A stretch of 64,000 nucleotides of DNA from the NCBI GenBank assembly GCA_034766995.1, contig CM068320.1, forward strand, positions 11,047,687 through 11,111,686, in the 5' to 3' direction. Shown here piece by piece: positions 55,121 to 64,000 of this stretch (position 1 is the first letter of the stretch; every line of letters starts with the position of its first letter). The notes beneath the pieces are model-generated. The model was not told the origin of the DNA, ran no database searches, and saw nothing but the letters and a program-made list of their open reading frames with translations. The stretch is from Acanthacorydalis orientalis (lineage: Eukaryota > Arthropoda > Insecta > Megaloptera > Corydalidae). Both the position numbers and the translations under genes were made by a program.

Positions 55121-55124
<4 letters not shown>
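53806..55124 (-). mobile_element. 5'-truncated RTE-type non-LTR retrotransposon
   Basis: The element is inserted with (TA)n at both edges. On the minus strand it enters in the middle of the coding region at 55124, runs to a stop at 53835, and ends in a short tandem tail of about nine ATG/ATC trinucleotides (53806-53834). A 3' end made of short tandem repeats right after the stop, with almost no 3' untranslated region, is typical of the RTE clade. The endonuclease half is absent, the normal result of incomplete target-primed reverse transcription. Confidence 0.9.
53835..55124 (-). CDS. RTE-type reverse transcriptase, 5'-partial, open frame
   Basis: A 429-residue frame, open from the truncation point to the natural stop, with no start of its own (first codons KGDKEDLKNYRPIS). 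Counting from the Leu codon at 55106: NYRPISLLPTIYK at 3-15 (RT motif 2 region), EQAGFR at 36-41, FIDYEKAFD at 71-79 (motif A, catalytic Asp 73), GVRQGNAISPKLF at 128-140 (motif B), LRFADDIVIF at 168-177 (motif C, FADD at 170-173), and YLGQLI at 235-240. The tail ends QQWIDRG. The full protein would be about 1000 residues with an apurinic-type endonuclease at the front. All catalytic RT residues are present and there is no internal stop, so the insertion is probably young. Without a promoter or endonuclease it is unlikely to be active. Confidence 0.92.

Positions 55125-55172
<48 letters not shown>
55124..55172. repeat. (TA)n microsatellite
   Basis: TA tract at the truncated 5' edge of the RTE copy. 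Confidence 0.95.
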
Positions 55173-55174
<2 letters not shown>

Positions 55175-55336
55175 CCTTTTATACAATGAAGTCTGCATGT
55201 ATATAAAAACAAAAAAATACTCAATATATATTAACATTAGTTTTAATAGTTTAAATAAAACATTGGTCTTGTAAATCAAAAATAAGTTTCACTTTTAAAA
55301 CTTCAGAAAAAAGATTTCATCCTTTCTATAATCCCC

Positions 55337-55615
55337 AAAATTATTATTTTAAATAAACTATTTTCTGATATTATTCAATTAATTATATTAATTAATTTAA
55401 TTATTACTTGTAATTTTATTCAAATAAATCACCCCTTAGCTGTAGGTATAATTTTATTACTTCAAACAACTAATATTTGTCTAACTAGAGGAATATTAAT
55501 TAAAACTTTTTGATTACCCTATATTTTATTCCTTATTATATTAGGAGGAATATTAGTTTTGTCATCATCTTTATTAAGAAGTCAGTACAATTATTGACTT
55601 ACCACTAAAATCTTC
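55337..55615 (+). pseudogene. ND6: nuclear mitochondrial insertion: NADH dehydrogenase subunit 6 fragment
   Basis: Read with the invertebrate mitochondrial code, the stretch from about 55340 gives a hydrophobic ND6-like protein: NHPLAVGMILLLQT (55427 on), then TSGMLIKTFWLPYILFLIMLGGMLVL. NHPL near the start and the L-GGMLVL helix are hallmarks of arthropod ND6 (complex I, inner mitochondrial membrane). AGA must be Ser, TGA Trp and ATA Met; with the nuclear code there are stops, for example TTT TGA TTA near 55510. After MLVL the expected FIYV is missing and SSSLLSS follows, which suggests a small deletion. The protein then reads on to about 55618. A normal ND6 is about 170 residues; here about half is present. 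In a nuclear repeat region this is a NUMT, not a working gene. Confidence 0.85.
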
Positions 55616-55620
55616 AAATA

Positions 55621-55828
55621 ACTGGTAAAAGAATGATTTTTTAAGAGTTAAGATTAGATAATATAAAACAGTTGTTGAATAAAAATACTCAACCAATTAG
55701 TAAATATAAAAGTAATTTAATATATTTAATGGAACAGTAAGATATAAAAATGATAAGTCTATATAAAATGATAAAAATATTCTTTCAGAAAGATTTCTTA
55801 TGACATAATTAAAAATTTATTTTAATTG

Positions 55829-55864
<36 letters not shown>

Positions 55865-56528
55865 CAAAATGTAGATAAATAAATTACTTATTCATAAATT
55901 ATTTTCTTTATAAAAATAAGTATATAAAAAACATATAAATATAACTTACCTTTTCATTCAACTCAATTTTTCACATTTCAAATCACTGAATATTAAATTT
56001 TTTAATGAATAGAACGTACTAAGCGTTTGAATATGGATAACCACAAACGATAAATACTCCAAATATTCAACTTTTTCGTTAGTTTCTATATCTATAGATC
56101 AAACATTTTGAAAAAGGTTTCGAAACCCTTATTTTATAACACTTCATTCTCTATCAAACTAAATATACGTTGTCGTCAATCGCTTACCTTTCCTTTTAGG
56201 CCATCGACGTTTCGGTAAGCTATAATGCGTGTCTTGAATGGAAATCGTGGCTTTTTACAAGTATAATTACCGAATGGCGTGAATTCCTTACGGAAGATAG
56301 CGCATCTTCGTTCGCACGTTGAATGGAATAGCTTTTAGTGCTTAAAGAGTTTTAGACTACTTACTGTAGAAAGAAATAAAGCGAATGCATAAAGTGAACA
56401 CGCACGAATGAGTTTTTTTTTTTACTTTAATAGTAAGATCACGAATGAAAAACGTATAATGTTATCTAGAGATTCCGACATGATTGTTGCAAATTTTATT
56501 TTCTTGTGTATTTTTTTATATAGATATA
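55621..56528. other. no gene seen
   Basis: AT-rich DNA with (TA)n at about 55829-55861. A somewhat GC-richer patch at 56160-56340 has no recognisable coding or repeat signal. Confidence 0.5.
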
Positions 56529-56555
56529 CATTTATGCATACACACATACACACAT

Positions 56556-56607
<52 letters not shown>

Positions 56608-56620
56608 CAAGAGAGAGAGA
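56529..56620. repeat. compound microsatellite (CA)n(TA)n(GA)n
   Basis: CA run, then TA, then GA, in the same TA-to-GA order as elsewhere. Confidence 0.95.
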
Positions 56621-57830
56621 AAGATAAAATGCATATCCACTCGATTTAAATTATTTTGTGTAAATATTTTGTAAACAGAATTTAAATGTAAATATCTGAT
56701 TTCGATTAAAACTAAATACAAATGAAATTATTAATAAATAACTTTTATATTAAAAAAATGTACTATTAATTTTAAAAACAAAATAAATTTGAAAGATATA
56801 TTAGATATGTCAAATATATAAGACACTTCCACAAATTAATTATTTCTACTCCATAAACCACATACATTTTTTATAGCTTAGCTCTTTGAGGATGATGGAG
56901 TTTCCATCGCAATGAGTATAAGCAACGTTAAAAAATTGTTAATAATTTATTGAATTTTTTTAATTATAAAAATATTTTGTGTGGTTTGAGAGATGAAAAA
57001 TCTATTCATTTATAAAAATGAATTTAGCCACAATGTCAGAACTATATTGTAATCTAAGATTTATCTTATTACTAATATTGTATTTATGTTTATTATTTGT
57101 ACTCAAGTATTTTTAAGAAGAAACGTTAAGAGAATTAAAATTGTCAATAATATTTTATTTTAAGTTAGTATTCAAATTTTTACAATTTGATAAAAAGTTC
57201 AAAGTAAATATGTATGAACTAAAAAAATATTTTCATAAATATAAATTATTACTGTTTTTCATATTTTGCAGTTTTTTTTTCCTTCCGATAAACATAATTT
57301 AATGTATCTGCTGTCATTTATGAAATGTATTGAATCTTCATGAATATACTGGTCAATATGAGAAAGCAATGATAAATTTAAACAGCTGAACATTAATCAT
57401 ATTTTGACAAGGGTTATTTGATAGAAATTTCCATATCATTGAAATGTTGCAAAATCGAATTAATGAGACATTTAAGGTATTTCAAATCATTTAAAAATAC
57501 TAACGGATAGATTACAACATACTTATGTAATTTACTTAATTAATAATAAAATAGACTATGTTGGAAAAAGAAACAATTCTAATTAGTATTTATTGTCCAA
57601 AAGTTTCAGTATGTTTAAAAATTAATTAAATTGATATTTGATCATGTTAAGTTTCTAGCCTGATAATATTTAAATGTATATTTAGTGATGTGTTATTTGG
57701 TTACTTGAAAAAAAAAGAAAATTATTTTAATAGTAACTTTTAGAAATTAAGTTCATGGAAACGTATAAAAAACACTAACAAGAAATAAATTTCATGAATT
57801 TTTTACCCTCCTATGACGTTTTATACGATA
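56621..57830. other. no gene seen
   Basis: AT-rich DNA without recognisable signals. Confidence 0.6.
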
Positions 57831-57833
57831 TAC

Positions 57834-57900
<67 letters not shown>
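57831..57900. repeat. (TA)n microsatellite
   Basis: ACAT units then TA, ending exactly at the left terminus of the A2 mariner. Confidence 0.95.
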
Positions 57901-57904
<4 letters not shown>

Positions 57905-59136
57905 GTTGGAATTAATTCGTAGCGTTTTCTTCATGAAAAAAGATCGTTTATTTTAAATGAAATTGAAATAACATATCATTCAAAGTATTGTCCATCGTTA
58001 GCCACTACTTTTTCCCATCTTTTGGGCAGGACACGAATATCACGTCGGAAGAACGCGTCGTCTTTAGATGCAATCTACGAATCGACCCATTTTTGCAATC
58101 TTCATAAGAAGTGAGGTTCTGCCCAGACAGGCCATAACTCATCGATCGAAACAAGCGGTAATCAGAAGGAGCAATATCTGGAGAATACGGCGGGTGGAGT
58201 AGGACTTCCCATTTGAGCATTTCCAAGTATGTTTTGACCGGTATTGGAACGTGCGGATGAGAATTTTCGTGCTGCAAAATCACTTTGTCGTGTCTTTCAA
58301 AGTATTCCGGTCGTTTTTCCTTCAATGCACGGCTCAGGCGTATCAATTGTAGTCATTAGCGATCCACAGTGATGGTTTCATTCGGTTTGAGCAGCTCATA
58401 GTAGATCACACACTTATGATCCCACCAAATACAGAGCATAGTTGACCGGGCTTAACCCACGACTTTCTGCGCTTGGGATTGTCGTCATTGATCCACATTT
58501 CATCGTCCGTAACAATTCGATGCAAAAATCTCTTCCTTTTCTCCGGTTGAAGCAGCAGTTCACAGGTAGAAAACTCCTTTCAACGTCCTTCGATTTCAAT
58601 TCATATGGGACCCAATTTCCTTGCTTTTGGATCATTCCCATGGCTTTAAGGCGTTTTCCTTCCATTGACAAGTCAACTCCCAACGATTCAGAAAAGTCTT
58701 GAAGTGTTTGACATGGGTCTTCATTAAGCAATGCCTCCAATTCTTCATCGTCGAACTTTTTCGGCTGTCCAGGTCGTTCCTTGTCTTCCAAGTCGAAATC
58801 ACCACTTTTCAAAGTGCAAACCACTTCTAACACGTTTGCTCAGCTAGAGCACGGTCGCCATAAACTTCCACTAAAATACTATGACTTTCGGCAGCACTTT
58901 TTTTCATGTTAAAGTAATGAAGCAAAACTCCTTGCAAAAATAATTTATCCGGCATGAAATTCGACATATTCGTTAAAGTACAAAGAGTTGTTATTTACGC
59001 TTCAACCAAATGACATATACTGAAACTGACGCCCAAGGACAGCCTTTTTACATGGAATATTTGGTTAAAGGGGAACAATGAAAGAATGTACTACCTACGC
59101 CATCTCTTGTAAAACGCTACGAATTAATTCCAACAC

Positions 59137-59140
<4 letters not shown>
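57901..59140 (-). mobile_element. near full-length Mos1-like mariner, family A copy 2
   Basis: About 1240 bp, GGGTGTTGGAATTAATTCGT at the left and the inverse ending CCAACACCTAA at the right. It is embedded in (TA)n on both sides. Homologous to 20026-21249 along its whole length and in opposite orientation. Confidence 0.92.
57976..58967 (-). pseudogene. mariner transposase, Mos1-like, broken (A2)
   Basis: The start at 58967 gives SNFMPDKL. The helix-turn-helix part is shifted near 58835 and continues to 58414 with FDLEDKERPGQPKKFDDEEL (FKSGDFDLEDKE region). The first Asp is present as VTDDEMW in one frame. Just after KPGQ the coding jumps to MLCIWW-type sequence with the same missing codons as copy A1, so this lesion was inherited. 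The second catalytic site reads LQHENSHPH where relatives have HDNA, so Asp is Glu. The third Asp is kept (DIAPSDYRLF). Near the end a Trp codon has become a stop (VDS*IASKDD), and the natural end NDGQYFE is at 57976. Confidence 0.92.
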
Positions 59141-59203
<63 letters not shown>

Positions 59204-59263
59204 ATATATATGTATTTATATATATATATATATATATATGTGTGTATATATATATATATATAC
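59140..59263. repeat. (TA)n array
   Basis: TA with a few interruptions, continuous with the right edge of A2. Confidence 0.95.
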
Positions 59264-59532
59264 AAGTATGGCGGAGAAGTCAAAAATAAAAGTTCATGTT
59301 GAATATTTATCAATACATCCTGTTAAAATAATTATCAATCAATGTTTTATTGAAAATCTCTCCAAGCGATGAATATATTTACCGTCGCTGAATACATTTC
59401 AAATATCGACTAAATATGTAATTTCCCAAAGGAAAAATTCAAAACATCAACTAGTCGTATCGACATAAAGATGTATTACGGTCACCAAAGGGTAACTGTA
59501 TAATTCATTCATGTTATATTGTACAATGTTCT

Positions 59533-59720
59533 ACGTGGAACGACACTGTTGACACTGCTTATAATGCTTACCTACAAACTTTAGAATGTTGTGGTTTGAA
59601 TGTTAACAATACTTCTTCGATGTAACGCATTCCATGAAAAAGAAAGGATCTACGAGCGTTCTGTGGATTTTAGGACACCAAACACCAATTTTGTGAGAAT
59701 GTTATAGCCCACCGACAACC
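59533..59720 (+). pseudogene. possible tetraspanin large-loop remnant
   Basis: A 30-codon open stretch at 59533-59622 reads TWNDTVDTAYNAYLQTLECC followed by GLN. Here W, then CCG spaced about 20 residues later, matches the start of the large extracellular loop of tetraspanins. After a frameshift the next part (near 59651) reads YERSVDF...TNFVRML, which resembles the Y..GCV.....N end of that loop and the entry to the fourth membrane helix, with the Cys lost. No membrane segments are recognisable. It may be a decayed gene or retrocopy fragment. Short and uncertain; chance similarity is possible. Confidence 0.35.
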
Positions 59721-60554
59721 TTATACAGTAGTTCAGTTAAGTGAATTTGGCTGTTTAATAAATTGTTACTAATGAAATAATAATTATTTTTAAACATAAA
59801 AAAGACTGTTGAATGCACAAGAAATTTTCTTTGTCAACTGGAGATAATGAAATAAACAAAAAAATATTGTTTATTATTAAATACCTTTCTATTAATTACA
59901 AATACTTTTTATAGACTCACTGCAGGTGGTAAATGATTAATTCAACATTAATAAAAAATAAGAATTTAAAATGATTTTAGGCTATATAATTTGTAATTTA
60001 CATAAATGTAATTTTCGATGCATAACAATTTTTAACATAAAAATGAATGCACATATTCGATTTAACTCGTAATGTAGTCAATGATTCAATTTACTATGCC
60101 GGGTAATCTTACTTTTTATCCTTTTTACAATTGGTTTTCTAACGTTAGAATATTAGCACAGTATTTACTATCATAATATTATATTTACTGCATTACAATA
60201 TAATTCTAGCACCAAGCATTTGTCAATGAATTTTTCACCTCCTCTGCAAACCACAATAACATTTTTATGAACAAAAATGAACACTAATTGATTATAATTA
60301 TTTTGAAGTTAAATTTTTTTGGGCACGGTGGGCACAATTCGAATCGTTGAGAAACACAATTGTGTTACGGATATTAAGTGCATAATAGTGGGAACCATAC
60401 CAACGGTACAAATTAAAACGCTGTGAAACAAAATTTTGTGACGGAACTGGAGTGGTGGTACGAATATGTAATGTGTAACGCCAGTGCTGTGTAATACAGT
60501 GTGTACGAGTGCGTGTACAATTTTATAAATTTAAGCAATATATTGCGTTTTTAA

Positions 60555-60655
60555 ATTATGATGATCCAAAACCTACAGCATATAATTTATATTTATACTA
60601 AATATATAAACAGAGTATTGTTTCCTGGTAAAATAGAGTTTACCAGGAAATAAAT
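60555..60655 (+). repeat. about 100-bp direct repeat, copy 1
   Basis: Starts ATGATGATCCAAAACC and ends with the TTTACCAGGAAA hairpin arm. A diverged copy in the same orientation lies at 62612-62715, about 2.06 kb away. The two copies bracket the Helitron and Jockey fragments. Confidence 0.75.
60621..60650. repeat. perfect 12-bp hairpin
   Basis: TTTCCTGGTAAA, loop ATAGAG, TTTACCAGGAAA. The second copy of the host repeat keeps a shorter form, TGGTAAA ATAG TTTACCA, at about 62690-62706. Confidence 0.9.
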
Positions 60656-61424
60656 ATATAAATATGTTTTATTTGTTCGCTCGGCACAAAGCTGGCACAT
60701 AATGCGAGAAGTAAAATTCTTCTAGCCGAGGAAGTAAGTTGCTTAAAAAATTCTCGCTACTGTGTATTTCGACTTGATTAGCTGTCAAACATCAAAACAT
60801 TGGTATTTTCATGGCAACTTTAGTGCTTGGTTGAGAAATTTTTTATTAAATATAAAATGAATTACAGTTTACCTTTTCAAGAAAAAGGTTTCCGCCCAAC
60901 GAAATAACTTAAATTGACAAGAAAACATATTTATATACTTTGACAATATAATTCTTGAGCCAGCAGAAGCCAACATTTCTATCGAAGTTGATGGTTGACG
61001 TTACACGTTGCCATGCAGACAGCCTATACGTGTAAAATTTTGTGGTATCAAACAATTGTGGCATCAGAGGTATTTTTTGATTAAATATACCGAAATTAAG
61101 AGTTAAATGAACGAAAGCCTGGCGTAAAAAAACAGTTAAATGAACCACGAACAATTGAAATAAAAATTTTAAAAAGTAGACTGGAACGTGAGCGCGAATG
61201 CAGGACTGAAAAAGAAGGCGCTTTATAACATCTCTCACACTGTCACTCAATTAGTAAATTATCGTCCATCCATCTTCGAGCAACAATGAACCATCAACGA
61301 ATGCAATATCTAATCCAATTAGCTTCATTGATATAAATTTAAATCGTAAGTTACCATATAAAAAATTACAGTCACATAAAAGTGCACATTTAATATTTAA
61401 AAAACAATTTATAAACAATTAATT

Positions 61425-61733
61425 TGGCTTTGCGTGCTTTATTTGTGATCGACTGTGGTGTAAAAATGATTTAAAAAACGTACTACTGAAACAAGCAGAA
61501 ATTCTACGAATAACTTTTCCAGGAATGGAAATAAACAATTTGACAGCATGTAGCTGTTGCAGGTGATCACTGAGTAAGAATACTATTCCCAAATTAGACA
61601 AATTGAATGGTTTTGTGTATCCAAACATTCCATTCCACTTGCCTCTTTTCGATATGGTCTCAGAACGACTTATTTGTCCACGAATTCCATTTATATAAAT
61701 CTGGCATTTAAGACACGTGCATGGGCAATATGG
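61425..61733 (+). pseudogene. Helitron-type protein fragment (region before the helicase-like domain)
   Basis: One frame, with two stops, reads NLTACSCCR*SLSKNTIPKL, then LNGFVYPNIPFHLPLFDMVS, then ERLICPRIPFI*IWHLRHVH and GQYGI. Insect Helitron proteins have this sequence order: C..C..SL.K..IPKL, GF.YP.IP..LP.LD..SERLI.PRIPFMQIR.LRH..GQY, just before the Rep/helicase-like part. The stop in PFI*IW replaces the usual Gln of FMQIR. Similarity ends at about 61733, where Jockey-like sequence begins. Neither Helitron end (TC or CTRR) was found. Confidence 0.65.
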
Positions 61734-62270
61734 AATTGGACACCACCATCGATTGGGTCGCTGAGACCAAGTACCTCGGCGTCACGATCGATAAAAGACT
61801 GACGTTTAAACGCCACGTCGACAATGTAATCGACAAGGCGACTAAACAACTAAGCAGACCCCTACTGAACTACCTCTACCCTCTTGTACCCTCTACTGAA
61901 CTACCGGTAGTAATTATCGCTGTGTAGTAAGCTCTTGCTCTACACCGGCTTTGATGTAGAGCAAGCTAGATGACGTACGCGACATCAACCTGGGCTTTCG
62001 CATCCGGTTCGTTTAAACGATTGCAGGTACTTCAGAACAAGATACTAAGCGTCATCACGGACGCGCACTATTTTGTTCTGAACGATACTCTGCATAAAGA
62101 TCTCCGGATCCCCACACTCCGCGACTTTGTACATTGTCAAGCTCGCGTTTTGTACGGCTAGAAAAATGCGCCAGAATCTAGCCAGAACGCCCTGATTAAT
62201 ACCCTCGGTGCTTACGACCGATCCAACCCGTGGTACCGCTATAAGCGGGCGAAACTACTGGCGTTGTGAT
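61727..62270 (+). pseudogene. Jockey-like LINE, C-terminal part of ORF2
   Basis: One frame reads LDTTIDWVAETKYLGVTIDK with RLTFKRHVDNVIDKA, the thumb-like region after the RT palm in Jockey/CR1-type elements. A disturbed stretch at about 61895-61970 follows. The next frame (61970-62158) reads MTYATSTWAFASGSFKRLQV with LQNKILSVITDAH and LHKDLRIPTLRDFV, the usual continuation (P..TYG...W......L..LQ...LR.I, then L..DL.IP.L..F). After a stop it goes on to DRSNPWYRYKR near 62225. The RT catalytic motifs lie upstream in the full element and are not present here. At 61935-61968 there is a short inverted duplication. Confidence 0.75.
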
Positions 62271-62530
62271 AGGTAGGCCTCCTCCTGATCGTACAAAATT
62301 TGGACACGGCAACGGGTGAGTCATGGGTAGCGGGCTTCTTTCGCTTCCCGAGCCGACCCCCTCCCCTAATACTGTCTTGTAATTTTACCATCTACATACT
62401 GCTCAAATCGTGCCTTCCGCTCTCCTCATTAGGGACGAACATCTCCATCTGCTCAAGTTAAAGGTCCTTGTATCTCGCATTTGAACCCGTAGCGCACTTC
62501 ACGCTGGCACAACCTTGAATTGTATTAATT
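62271..62530 (+). other. GC-rich stretch after Jockey-like coding, likely LINE 3' untranslated region
   Basis: The GC-richest part of the window follows the Jockey-like coding remnant directly, with no coding frame of its own. Its position and composition fit the 3' untranslated region of that element. No tail was identified. Confidence 0.4.
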
Positions 62531-62611
62531 TTAATATGGAATTTTGGGACAAATAATAAATATTCTCGTGGATGTTCTAATTGAATGTGATATGGATGTG
62601 TGACTGTTCTG

Positions 62612-62715
62612 ATGATGATGCAGAACCCACAGCATAAAATTTATATTGATACTAAATATATAACACTAAATATATGATACTAAATATATGGTAAAATAGT
62701 TTACCAGGAAAGAAA
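62612..62715 (+). repeat. about 100-bp direct repeat, copy 2
   Basis: Diverged copy of 60555-60655 (CAGAACCCACAGCATAAAAT, then ACTAAATATA repeated, then TTTACCAGGAAA). Confidence 0.75.
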
Positions 62716-63310
62716 TATTGAAAAAATAAATTATTCTATATTTACAGCCCGGAAATTTCAATTCAACAGCGTGTGACCTCACACACACATTTTTTTTATT
62801 AGTGAATATTTGCATTTGATAACCATGCTACCAGACAGAGCGATAGGAATAAGAGTTATACAATCGCTATTAGATATTAATAATATCATATATCATAGAA
62901 ATCCGTATATATTTCAATTCAAACAATTACTGAACATTTTTATTTAGAATTTTTTTGTAATTTGTGTAGTGAAAAAAGAAATTTGTTGATATTTATTAAG
63001 TTATTTTCTCTTACATTTTATATTCAGTTATAAATAGGTCATCTGAGAGTTAGTTTTTTGTACAACTGGATTAAACTTTGGTAATCGTCAACTTTAATCT
63101 TTGTATTAATTTCTGTTAAAGTAAATTTTAAACAATTTGAAATCTTCCACTTTAAGATAATGAAATTACAACCAGTGATAGAAGAAATAATCTTAAACAT
63201 GGTCTAGAGGATTTGTGTAAAAAAGCATACTAAAATGATTGATAAATGTTTATACACATGAAATGGAACGTAAAAATAATAAGTTTTTATACAGAGGGTA
63301 GAAAATTAGT
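62716..63310. other. no gene seen
   Basis: AT-rich DNA without recognisable signals; the LINE relic begins just downstream. Confidence 0.6.
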
Positions 63311-64000
63311 GTGAAACAGTTATATGAACAGAGTAAAACCAAAGTTCGATTAGGAAATAGAACATCGCAAGAATTCGAAATAAATAAAAGACTGAAACAG
63401 GGGACTGACACAAGGACTGAAACAACATTATTTAAAATATACTTAGAACAAGCACCTAATACATGGAAAAGAAAATGTAAAACCATGGGTGTTCCTCTTG
63501 AAGAAAATATGATATATACGTTATGTTTCGCAGATGACCAGATAATAATAGCACAAGAATATGACGATGTTGAGTATATGACTCGAAAAATCATGGAAGA
63601 GTATCGTACATGGAGTTTGGAGGTAAACATCCACAAAACTTAATATATATGCATAGGAAGTACACAACAAGATTTAACGCTAAATACGGGACAAGCTATA
63701 AAACGATGCGAAGAATATAAGTACCTAGGAATGAACATAACAAGAGACGGAATTATAAATAAAGCCATCAAAGAAAGATGTATACAAGGCAGAAAAGATA
63801 TATCCCCATTGAACAGTGTACTATGGGACCAGAGCATCTCAAAAAACAATAAAAAGAGAATCTATAACACCATAGTAAAGAGCATAGTGACATATAGCAG
63901 TGAGATATGGCTGCTGAAGAAAAGATCAGAGAACATGCTATTGACAACGGAAATGGATTTCTGGAGAAGATTGGCAGGAAGATCAAGAAAATAACGGATT
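63311..64000 (+). pseudogene. LINE reverse transcriptase fragment, frameshifted, runs off the window
   Basis: The first frame (63311-63641) reads KQLYEQSKTKVRLGNRTSQE (with EFEI), a decayed motif B (RLKQG...TLFKIYLEQ), then LCFADDQIIIAQEYDDVEYM and EVNIHKT. FADD is the catalytic motif C. A one-base loss at about 63641 ends this frame. The next frame continues as YICIGS...KRCEEYKYLGMNIT (63653 on), then NNKKRIYNTIVKSIVTYSSE, IWLLKK and TEMDFWRRLAGRSRK, ending at a stop at 63991 close to the window edge. The order RT palm, YLG, TY.SE.W, FWRR is normal for insect non-LTR elements. It differs from both the RTE copy at 53.8 kb and the Jockey-like fragment. Confidence 0.8.

Larger units (their letters stand above)
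59721..61424. other. no gene seen
   Basis: Less microsatellite-rich and slightly higher in GC than the rest of the window. It contains the hairpin at 60621 and the repeat at 60555. A basic/acidic frame near 61130-61215 (RLERERECRTEKEG) may belong to the Helitron relic downstream but is not supported on its own. Confidence 0.5.

Noticed and set aside
60909..61250. 113-codon minus-strand frame
   Set aside because: No recognisable domain, no start context, and the plus strand has weak charged-protein signal instead. Not enough for a gene call.
63250..63636. 128-codon minus-strand frame
   Set aside because: Antisense shadow of the LINE reverse transcriptase, which carries the FADD motif on the plus strand.

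Overview
The window is AT-rich eukaryotic DNA with no bacterial features: no operons, no ribosome-binding-site-led genes, no CRISPR. The organism is most likely an insect or other arthropod. Every recognisable element belongs to a class common in insect genomes (Tc1/mariner lineages, piggyBac- and hAT-type ends, RTE, Jockey-like LINE and Helitron fragments). A nuclear copy of mitochondrial ND6 reads correctly only with the invertebrate mitochondrial code (AGA Ser, TGA Trp, ATA Met). I could not place the species.

I found no intact host gene. The window is an intergenic or intronic repeat graveyard. Its background is dozens of (TA)n microsatellites, some 100-350 bp long and several fused to (GA)n or (CA)n. 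Most long Tyr/Ile open frames in it are just (TA)n. One decayed fragment near 59.5-59.7 kb may come from a tetraspanin gene.

Layout. 0-7 kb: microsatellites, a possible piggyBac-type terminus and unassigned DNA. 7.5-15.5 kb: two copies of a core-deleted mariner (family E), a catalytic-half mariner (B1), a hAT-type end and a perfect 72-bp TA palindrome. 17.9-18.4 kb: a long foldback element. 20-21.2 kb: a near full-length Mos1-like mariner with frameshifts (A1). 22.9-23.4 kb: a decayed Tc1-like transposase. 24.5-34 kb: four copies of a mariner derivative that keeps only the DNA-binding half (C1-C4), interleaved with a small MITE family. 35-37.6 kb: a pogo-like C-terminal tail, a mariner with an in-frame internal deletion (D) and a 147-bp piggyBac-type MITE. 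41.9-47 kb: two more catalytic-half mariners (B2, B3) and a decayed DDE_3 transposase. 52-55.6 kb: a 650-bp MITE with 136-bp inverted arms, C5, another small MITE, a 5'-truncated RTE retrotransposon with one long open frame, then the ND6 NUMT. 57.9-59.1 kb: the second Mos1-like copy (A2). 61.4-64 kb: a Helitron fragment joined to a Jockey-like LINE fragment, and a third LINE running off the end.

The genes do not work together as a pathway. The most interesting pattern is how the mariners were cut down. Family C keeps the helix-turn-helix half without catalysis, family B keeps the catalytic half without the helix-turn-helix, family E keeps only the two protein ends, and D is an in-frame fusion across the deletion. 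Within families the copies share the same architecture, so the deleted forms themselves appear to have multiplied. Coordinates of repeat edges are read by eye and may be off by a few bases. I saw no convincing candidate for an undescribed functional system.
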